A DNA stretch of 25,003 nt from Balamuthia mandrillaris. Taxonomy: Eukaryota; Discosea; Longamoebia; Balamuthiidae. The notes under the pieces are model-generated. The model did no database searches. It was given only the letters and a program-made list of their open reading frames with translations, and was not told where the DNA came from. Shown here in pieces: positions 11,091-25,003 of the stretch. Numbering within the stretch: position 1 is the stretch's first letter; each line of letters starts with the position of its first letter. The stretch spans positions 1 to 25,003 of the forward strand of contig JAVKOQ010000597.1 in NCBI GenBank assembly GCA_031835245.1, given 5' to 3'. The translations under genes were made by a program, and so were the position numbers.

Positions 11091-12438
11091 GAAAGTGGGC
11101 TGACCATGAAGCGAAGGAGGGAGGAACACGGCAAAACAGAGTCTGACCGAGGTGCGCTGCCGAAAGTGAACCGAGGCAACGAGGAGGGGCGTTCAGAGTT
11201 TTATCAACAACCCAGGCAAAGCGTGCGCAACGACGGCGAAGGCTGGCACAACGTAGAAGATCTGAGCTGTTGTGCCACGTTTTGCAGGCGCTGCCTACGG
11301 ATGGGGTCGCCATAGCTGCCCGGACCTGTCGTCGATGGCTCGCTTGCTGCCCTACAACGCTCAGGCACAAGTTAGGCATACGGTGGGCATGTAGCTCCAT
11401 GAGCATGCTTCAGTGGGCGCTGCAAAACGGATATGCCCTGAGCGACAGGAACACCTGCTCGGCAGCCGCTGAGCAAGGCGCTTTGGAAGTGCTGCAATGG
11501 GCTCGTGACCACGGCTGTGCTTGGGACGAAGAGACAACCAAGAGCGCAGCCATGGGTGGCCACCTAAAAGTGTTGCAATGGGCTCACCTGCAAGGCTGTC
11601 CTTGGAACGAGTGGACCTGTTCTTATGCAGCCATGAACGGCCACCTAGAAGTGCTCCAGTGGGCGCACGAGAACGGTTGTCCGTGGGACGACTACACCAC
11701 TTTGACCGCCACGGAGGGAGGCCATCTGCAAGTACTCCAATGGTTGTGGGAGCATGGATGCCCTTTGCACTCTGCTGCGTGTAGTATTGCTGCAGGGCAG
11801 GGTCGGTTGGGCATTCTGAAATGGGCTCACGCAACCGTGGCAAAAGAAGAAGCACAAGTCCACTTCACAGAGGTGACCTGCCTCTCAGCAGCTAAAAGTG
11901 GTCACATGGCTGTGCTCCAGTGGTTGCATGAAACAGCGAGATGTCCTTGGACCAGTTGACCAGCGCTGCTGCAGCAGGCAGAGGCGACCTGAACATGCTA
12001 AAATGGGTCAAAGAACAACACTGTTCTTGGAGCCAACTCACCTGCAACAGCGCAGCACTGCACGGTCATCTGGAAGTGCTCAAGTGGGCACGAGAGAATG
12101 GATGCCCTTGGAACCAGTTTACCTGTGCCATGGCTGCAGAGGGAGGCCATTTGGAGGTGTTGCAATGGTTGAGAGAGAATGGATGTCCTTGGAGCGAGGA
12201 CACTTGCAGCCTGGCTGCCAACCAGGGGCATTTGGCGGTGCTGAAATGGGCCAAAGAGAACGGATGCCCGTGGGACGCCTCCACATGCTTCCACGCTGCG
12301 CAGAGGAGACCTTGAAGTTCTAAATGGGTCAGAGAACATGGCTGTCCTTGGAACTCTATGGTGATGGAGGCAGCTGTAGCAGCAGGACATTCAGCAGTGG
12401 TTGTGTGGCTTCGTCAGAATGGTTGTCCTGAGTCGTAA
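11088..12438 (+). pseudogene. Ankyrin-like repeat protein gene, decayed
   Basis: This is an intronless unit with about eleven repeats of roughly 27 residues on the pattern GHLEVLQWARENGCPWD. They follow a basic N-terminal part with an F-box-like helix (ELLCHVLQALP, then CRRWL). Such repeats form ankyrin-type stacks for protein binding; with an F-box they usually select substrates for ubiquitination. The family is abundant in amoebae and in large DNA viruses that infect them. The reading frame is broken at about three or four places, so I treat it as a fossil. The repeats remain very alike, which suggests fairly recent decay. It lacks the introns and CT tracts of its neighbours, consistent with a retrocopy, an expanding intronless family or transfer. 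Its end lies 54 bp from the convergent stop of the actin-fusion gene. Confidence 0.7.
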
Positions 12439-12492
12439 ACGTAACCTTTACACTGTATCTTTTTTTTAAAAAACATAAAACATCACCATCGC

Positions 12493-19795
<7,303 letters not shown>

Positions 19796-20138
19796 CCACT
19801 CTCTTTGTTGTTTGTTTCTCTCTTGCTACTGCACACTTAAAAAAACAAAACAAAGCCTAGTTATATTTAAGGTTCATTTTTTTTATTTATGTTTTGAACG
19901 AAAGTCATGCCTTGCACTGAAACAAAAGGGTCGTTCATTTCATGACCAACCAACCAACACGGTGGGGTTTGTTTGTTTTTGACTCTCTCTCTTTTGGGTC
20001 AGCAGCAGTCGTTCCATGAAGAGAGTTCTTTCTGGCTCTTTATATTGCATCTCTCTCGTGTCTTCATTCGCATCGTGTTGCTGGGGACTCGTGTCTATGC
20101 CTCCTATCTGTCTACAAAAAATTAAGACGACTTTAACG

Positions 20139-20146
20139 TGTCGACA
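20139..20146. promoter_or_regulatory. TGTCGACA palindrome
   Basis: An exact copy, about 345 bp upstream of the fusion-gene start codon at 19795. A candidate factor-binding site, inferred only from its recurrence in upstream regions. Confidence 0.4.
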
Positions 20147-20209
20147 AACCAAAAATATTGGCTTAGTTGCGCTCTATTCGTTGTCAATGTGTACACAAAA
20201 TTTATTATA

Positions 20210-20217
20210 TGTCGACA
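20210..20217. promoter_or_regulatory. TGTCGACA palindrome
   Basis: An exact copy 71 bp from the previous one, about 415 bp upstream of the fusion-gene start, in an AT-rich stretch (TTTATTATA precedes it). Confidence 0.4.
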
Positions 20218-20569
20218 ATCAAAGAAAGAAAGAAAGAAAGAAACGAAAAAGAAAGACAAAAGGAGGTTAGAGAGGTGTTAGATTTTTGTTAGAACAAAAA
20301 AGAGGGAGGGGTTAGCCTTGGTTAGTTGTTAAAAAACAAAACCAACAAACAAAAAAAAAACCGCAAAAGGCGTTCGTTCGTTCGTTCGTCTGCAATCTCA
20401 AAAAAAAAAAAGGCTTCGGAGTCAACTTCAAGGGTTGGCCATGTTCCGTGGGGGGAGAAAAGAGGGGCAAAGCTGCTTTGGGGGGGTTGGCGTGAAAATA
20501 AAAGGACAAAAGAAGCGCATGCAACCGTTAGAGGCTTACCCATCCCTTCTTTTCTATTTTCCGCTTGTC

Positions 20570-22353
20570 TCACTGTCCCATGCCACGTTGTTGCCAAGGA
20601 GGCAACGCGGAAGGCTGTTGCTGGTGGGGAGGCAAAGGAAGACCGCCGCCGCCGCCATAATGCGGTGGAGGAGGGTAAGCGGGAGGATAGCCCGCGAGAG
20701 ACGGAGGGGGTGGATAGTGCGGCGGTGGTGCACCATAGCCACCGTGGGGAGCAAGAGGGGGTGGAGGAGGATAGCCCATGGGATTGGTTGTGGCGGGGGG
20801 AGGGTAAGGTGGCGGCTGTTGAGGGACGGCCCAAGGAGCAGGGGCTGGTGCAGAGGGCTTAGAAGAGCTGTCGTTGCTTCCAGAGGAACCTGTTTAGAAT
20901 GGATTTGTTAGGTAAGAAAACAAAGAAAAGAGAGGAAAAGAGAGGGAGAGAGAGAGAGAGAGAAGGAACGGATCAGCAGCTAATACATTAAAACCATCAC
21001 TCTTAAGTTCAGAGGACATGGGTTAAAATTGGTTTTTCTTCTTCTCCGTTCCTTCAAAGTTGAGAAAAAACGTAGAAGAGAGAGAGAGAGAGAGAGTAGA
21101 AAGGAGAAATAGAAAAACAAATGCGTACCCTGTCCAATAGAAGCCATAAACTCCGCATAAGTAGCTTCCGGATCTTCTGCATCACCCGCCGATGCGGAAC
21201 CACCGGAAGGTGGAGCCTCTCCAATGGCGCTAAGGAAGGAATCGTACTCCATGTCCAACTTGCTCTTCGCTCCTGGCTGGCTTCGCATCGGACAGTCAGA
21301 GGTAGGATGACTGGGCTCTCCACAAAACTCGCAGACGACCTCCCTAAAGTTGCGTCGCGCGCCACCTTCGGCACCCGCGTTGCCTCGCCAGTTATTTTCA
21401 CGAAGGGTGCCGTTATAGTCTGCCAACTTCCGCAGCTGCAGCTGCTTGTGCTCGTTCTCGGCGTCATCGATGGGTACGAGGAGCTTCTCGATCAGCTTGC
21501 GAGCAATTTCGAGTTGCTTGTCGTTGTCTGCCGTGATGAGGACGTGCAGGTCCTCGTCGTCACCGGGGTTATTCTTGCCGGCCTGACCTTCCTTCTGTGA
21601 GCCCTTGCCTCGAATGGAGATCTTGGCGCCGCTCTTCTTCTCCATTTGCTTGTGCGTATCTCCTCTGGGGCCAATGATCAGGCCTATAAAGTTATAGTCG
21701 GGGTACTTGTCAACAGGAACGTGGATCTTCATGGTCTTCTTTAGGGAGATGGGCTTATAGTCGGAGGGCGGCTTGAAGTTGGGGTTCACCGCCATGGCAG
21801 CGTTAATGAGGTTTTGCCTCTCCAGCGCCAGCTTCTCCTTGGTGCGCTGCTCCCTGGTGTTGACACGCTTGCCCATGGCGTCGTAGCGCGGCGGCGGGGA
21901 GGGGGAGCGCCGCACAGAGTCGTCGTCCAAGCCCAGCTGCCCGGTGGTGAGGCGGTGCGTGATCTCTTCGATGCGGGCGCGCACCAGGAGGGCGTCCATG
22001 GCCTCTTTGGGTAGGTTGGAGGGCAGCAAGTGAGGAATTCCCGGGATCAGCGACTTGGAGCCCGGTCGGTCCCACCGGCTGCGTCTCTCCTCACTGCTGC
22101 TGTTGTTGTAGTAATCGCCGTTGCTGAAACCATGGCTGTGGTGGTTGTTGTTGTTGTTGTGGTGGCTGAAACTGTGACGGCTGCTAAAGCTGCTGTTTGA
22201 GGAGGTGGAAGAGGAGGAAGAGGAGATGGTGGCGGCTTGCTGTTGGAAGGAAGGGGGAAGGCTGGCACGGCTAAACTCGGTCTTGGCGCCTGGCGGCAGC
22301 GGTTTGTTGGCCAGTTCCTTCAGCCTTTGTTGCAAAGGGGTGGGAGCGGCCAT
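20570..22353 (-). CDS. SF1: Splicing factor 1 / branch-point binding protein
   Basis: Two exons, 22353-21129 and 20889-20570 (GTACGC donor, AAACAG acceptor), give 514 aa. SF1 binds the intron branch-point sequence and, with U2AF, marks the 3' splice site early in spliceosome assembly. Seen in order: a U2AF-ligand-type motif RRSRWDRPGS (about 91-99); an SPSP motif at 150-153 followed by MGKRVNTREQRTKEK, as in animal SF1; a KH domain with GLIIGPRGDTHKQMEKKSGA (224-243) and a QUA2-like extension; a CX2CX4HX4C zinc knuckle with C341, C344, H349 and C354; and a proline-rich C-terminus (PPYPPP and GYPPPPP repeats) ending WQQRGMGQ. A Ser/Asn/His-rich insert at 43-88 sets it apart. Without splicing the frame would end at 20980 in intron sequence. 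The gene is divergent from the one at 23126. Confidence 0.93.
20946..20962 (-). repeat. Short (CT)n tract in the SF1 intron
   Basis: About eight CT units on the sense strand in intron 21128-20890, the acceptor-side member of a pair. Confidence 0.8.
21077..21096 (-). repeat. (CT)n tract in the SF1 intron, donor side
   Basis: Ten CT units on the sense strand, 32 bases after the donor GTACGC of intron 21128-20890. Confidence 0.85.
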
Positions 22354-22711
22354 CCTTTTCTTTGTATTCTTTTTTTTGATTTAAAAAAATATCTTCTACC
22401 ACAAAACTCCCAGGAAGAATTAAATCAATCACTCACGCAATCAATCAATCACCACACTACTTCACTCGAGCGAGAGAGGGAAGGATGCTTGGTTGGGGAA
22501 AAAAAAAAAATAAAGTAGTGAAAATCTACACACACAAAAAAAACCCGTGCAATAGGTTCGTGTGGTGAGTGGGTGAGTGAAGAGAGGCGTGTCTTTTCAA
22601 CGAGCGGAAAAAAAATAATAAATAAATAAAACACTTTTCCCCCAAAAAATATATATTTTCGGCCAAATTTCTGGGCCATTTTCCGGGCAGATAAAGTTCC
22701 TCGACTTTTCT

Positions 22712-22719
22712 TGTCGACA
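22712..22719. promoter_or_regulatory. TGTCGACA palindrome
   Basis: First of four exact copies in the divergent promoter, seven bases before the CRE-type palindrome. Confidence 0.45.
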
Positions 22720-22751
22720 CATTATTGACGTCACGTTGATCGATCCGATGA

Positions 22752-22759
22752 TGTCGACA
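22752..22759. promoter_or_regulatory. TGTCGACA palindrome
   Basis: Second copy, 40 bp from the first. Confidence 0.45.
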
Positions 22760-22798
22760 GGTGACGCTGGCGCAACGGTCTGGTGAGGCGGTGGTCCT

Positions 22799-22806
22799 TG
22801 TCGACA
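22799..22806. promoter_or_regulatory. TGTCGACA palindrome
   Basis: Third copy, 47 bp from the second. Confidence 0.45.
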
Positions 22807-22904
22807 TCATTTCCCTCGCTAAAAGCATCGCAGGGAAGTGCGGGGACTATTTTTGCTGCTCTTTATTCCCTTGCCATTTCCTTCCTGCCAGAGATGAAAA
22901 TTCA

Positions 22905-22912
22905 TGTCGACA
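22905..22912. promoter_or_regulatory. TGTCGACA palindrome, extended to ATGTCGACAT
   Basis: Fourth copy, 106 bp from the third; the palindrome extends to ten bases. Confidence 0.45.
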
Positions 22913-23125
22913 TAGTGAAAAAAGAAGAGAAGAAAGGAGGAGAGCACCATCGTGGAAGGATAGATGTTACGTCGTGGTGGTTGAAACTACACCACACTCG
23001 AGCGGGCATTTTTCTTTTGTTTAAACAAACAAAAAGAGGGGATACAAAAACCAACCAACTCCTACACTTTCCTCTGCTTAAACAAAGAGAATAATTACTA
23101 TTCAAAATAGAGGTGGGAAGGTGTG

Positions 23126-23729
23126 ATGATGGAAGAAGAGGAGCTCCAACCAGCAGCTGCAGAAGAAGAAGAGGGAGAGGAAGAAACCTCACCTCTTCTT
23201 CTCCCTCCAGCCTCTGCCACCACCACCACCACCACCACAACAGAACCTCCACAACAACAAGCAGACGAAGAGGAAGAGGAGATTCGTGTTCTCTCCTCGC
23301 CTCCTCAAGAAGAACGAAATGAAGTATTAGCAGCGGAGGGGGAGGAAGAAGAAGAGGAGGAAGAGGAGGAGGAGGAGGAAGATGAGGAGGACACGCTCCC
23401 AAGGATCAACTGCTTTGGCCACTGCTCGGTGACGCGGGTGCTCAAGACGGGCTACATCAGCCGCCGCGCCCTGGAACGCCTCAAAGACGGGACCACCCCT
23501 TATCACTACCTCTCCTCCTCTGCCTCCGGCTCTCCTCCTGCTTCCACGTCAGCTGCCGCCGCTGCTGGGGGCAGAGCCGAGGCGGAGCAGCAGCAGCAGG
23601 AGCAGCAGGGGATGATGGCGGCGGCCAAGGAGCCGACCTCCCTCCTGGCCAGGGCGTTGCTCCTCAACTACGCCCTCAACTGGGGGCTCAAGCAGTTTTG
23701 CCCGCGCTGGCTCTCGTACCGATTATTTC

Positions 23730-23784
<55 letters not shown>

Positions 23785-24501
23785 CTTCCTCCTCTCTTTC
23801 TTTTCTTTCATGTCGTTTCTTTCATGTTCGTGCTAACCTTCTTCCCTAAAACCAACATTCCAATATAAGAGCAAACGTGTTCTATATAGTAGGCCTCTGT
23901 TGTGCTTTATTGGCCGCAACATTGGCTTTAGTTTTTGGCAACTCCGCTGCAGCCGATGGGCTTCATCTCCGCATGCACGACAACAACAATGGCAACGAAG
24001 GAGGGGCAGCAAATGCTGCAACCAACACGACAGAACCGCACCAACTCCCGTGGTGGCTCTATTTTTTGGCCGGAACGTTGTTGCTGCTGCAGAGCACGTT
24101 GAATCTGGCTGCCGTCAAACAGGCGCTTCGTACTCGTGCAACCTCGGTTTCGCCGTTGACCGAGATCGTGGAGCATGAGTGCAATCTTCTTAGTCTTATT
24201 GTGAGTATTCAGCTGTCTCTATTTTTTCTTTGGTCCTGTTTTCATACTTTATACTTTATTCTTCATTCTTCATTCTGCTTTCTGCTTGTTCTTCTTCTTC
24301 TTCTTCTTCTTCTTTTCTTTCCTTTTGTTTGTTAAATCTTTTTGCTTGAGTCAAACCTATGAATAACCGAATGTCGTTGAAGGCGTGGACGTTCTTTATG
24401 AAAGAGGCATTGGTGTTAGGAATACTATGCACTTATTTTACCTACTGTAGCTTTATGCTAGCGTACTTCCTCGCCAATAGTAAAAGGTACCTCCTCCTAT
24501 T

Positions 24502-24538
<37 letters not shown>

Positions 24539-24683
24539 ATCTTTATCTTGTTCTCGTTTTGCTCATTTCATTTAAAAGTTATGTCTGGAGCCGGAGAAAG
24601 CCAATTGGAAGATGGGGTATTGGAGTAACTGAATGCCAACTCCTTTTTGTTGGGTTGATGTTTCTAAGTGGATTCTTTGGTTT

Positions 24684-24717
<34 letters not shown>

Positions 24718-25003
24718 TAGCAACTATTATTGACACCAAAAAACAAGCTTGTTTCTTTGATATTGAAATATGGCGTTACCGACTCTCCAACAACCAAACT
24801 TTACCTCTTGGCTATGTTTTCGCCTACTCTCTTTGTATTCTTGCACTCTTTGCTGTCCTCGAGAGGTAAAGTTGGCCGCTTCTTCCTTCTTCTTTCCCAG
24901 TCTCTCTTCTTCCTCCCCTTTCTTCGTCCTTCATTCTTCGCACTAACATTCATTTTTTTTTCTTCTCATTCCTGTTTTTATTTTTCATGAATCAGTTTAA
25001 TAT
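23126..25003 (+). CDS. Multipass membrane protein with acidic N-terminus, 3' part missing
   Basis: Exons 23126-23715, 23870-24200, 24383-24486, 24579-24679, 24721-24865 and probably 24996 onward, about 423 codons before the edge. The first 90 residues are dominated by Glu runs and Thr/Gln tracts. A more conserved-looking stretch follows (PRINCFGHCSVTRVLKTGY, then SRRALERLKDG), then an Ala/Gln-rich spacer. Hydrophobic helices appear near 198-218, 262-283, 308-333, 355-375 and 400-420, with a loop bearing an N-glycosylation sequon (NTTE) between the first two. I do not recognise the family; transporter, receptor or scaffold are all open. The 24383 acceptor (TTGAAG, no adjacent pyrimidine tract) is the weakest junction. 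In exon 24721-24865 I chose the frame by phase and by codon pattern; the other open frame is also hydrophobic. Confidence 0.65.
23735..23782 (+). repeat. (CT)n tract in intron 23716-23869
   Basis: About 23 CT units on the sense (plus) strand, beginning 20 bases after donor GTACCG. On this plus-strand gene the pyrimidine strand switches to plus, as expected if it follows transcription. Confidence 0.92.
24506..24535 (+). repeat. (CT)n tract in intron 24487-24578
   Basis: About 15 CT units on the sense strand, mid-intron in the membrane-protein gene. Confidence 0.9.
24686..24714 (+). repeat. (CT)n tract filling intron 24680-24720
   Basis: The 41-nt intron is little more than donor GTTTGT, about 14 CT units and acceptor GGTTAG. 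It is the shortest intron in the window. Confidence 0.85.

Larger units (their letters stand above)
19796..20569. other. Intergenic region upstream of the actin-fusion gene
   Basis: It holds two TGTCGACA sites, an (AAAG)n run at about 20220-20245, a (CGTT)n run near 20369-20388 and several A-runs. The right part must be the 3' flank of the SF1 gene. No coding sequence is convincing. Confidence 0.5.
22354..23125. promoter_or_regulatory. Divergent promoter region between SF1 and a membrane-protein gene
   Basis: 772 bp between two divergent start codons. It contains four TGTCGACA palindromes, an exact TGACGTCA (CRE-type) palindrome at 22726-22733, an A/T block with AATATATATTTT at about 22647, and ATCA-type short repeats near 22425-22450. 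No gene is visible inside it. Bidirectional promoter function is inferred from position. Confidence 0.55.

Noticed and set aside
20016-20270. An 84-codon plus-strand frame between the fusion gene and SF1
   Set aside because: It shows no protein-like features and runs into an AAAG repeat; it contains the two TGTCGACA sites and is better read as upstream DNA.
20980-21128. Extension of SF1 through 20980 without splicing
   Set aside because: It would replace the proline-rich C-terminus expected of SF1 with intron-like sequence; the GTACGC donor and AAACAG acceptor give an in-frame alternative.
24730-24864. Second open hydrophobic frame in the last complete exon of the plus-strand membrane gene
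   Set aside because: Its phase does not follow from the preceding exon, and its codons are rich in TTA, TTG and ATA, unlike the neighbouring exons.

Overview
The window looks like nuclear DNA of an intron-rich, gene-dense protist. I lean towards an amoebozoan of the Acanthamoeba/Balamuthia kind: the actin sequence is closest to what I remember of Acanthamoeba actin, and there is an ankyrin-like repeat family typical of amoebae and their giant viruses. The species is inference only. Introns are mostly 60-200 nt with GT-AG ends. Many carry long (CT)n tracts on the sense strand. I saw no rRNA, tRNA, CRISPR array or intact transposon.

Layout, left to right. (1) 1-2847, minus: start of an NT-C2 domain / coiled-coil protein that runs off the left edge. 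(2) 3158-8401, minus: a five-exon, about 1592-aa protein that I read as the RRN6/TAF1C subunit of the RNA polymerase I selectivity factor. (3) 8489-8653: a (TTTC)n array. (4) 8700-10518, minus: a seven-exon, about 394-aa secreted/type I membrane glycoprotein. (5) 10836-12438: two divergent, decayed ankyrin-like repeat genes around a perfect inverted repeat. (6) 12493-19795, minus: a 17-exon gene for an about 1805-aa fusion protein, BRCT - IPT/TIG - DUF4062 - NACHT NTPase - TPRs - full-length actin. (7) 20570-22353, minus: splicing factor 1 (branch-point binding protein). (8) 23126 to the right edge, plus: a multipass membrane protein with a very acidic N-terminus, incomplete.

The most remarkable item is (6). 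Every exon junction from the BRCT start to the actin stop keeps one open frame (5418 coding nt, divisible by three). The actin part has no start codon of its own in its first exon and is exactly as long as ordinary actin. It has lost the two residues that position the hydrolytic water (Gln137, His161) and the classical toxin target Arg177. It therefore looks like a STAND-type signalling NTPase carrying an altered actin where such proteins usually keep their sensor.

Two genome-wide signals also stand out. Long CT microsatellites lie in introns and always have the pyrimidine strand as sense. A palindrome, TGTCGACA, is clustered in upstream regions: four copies between the SF1 gene and its divergent neighbour, two upstream of the fusion gene, and a variant pair at the ankyrin-like locus.
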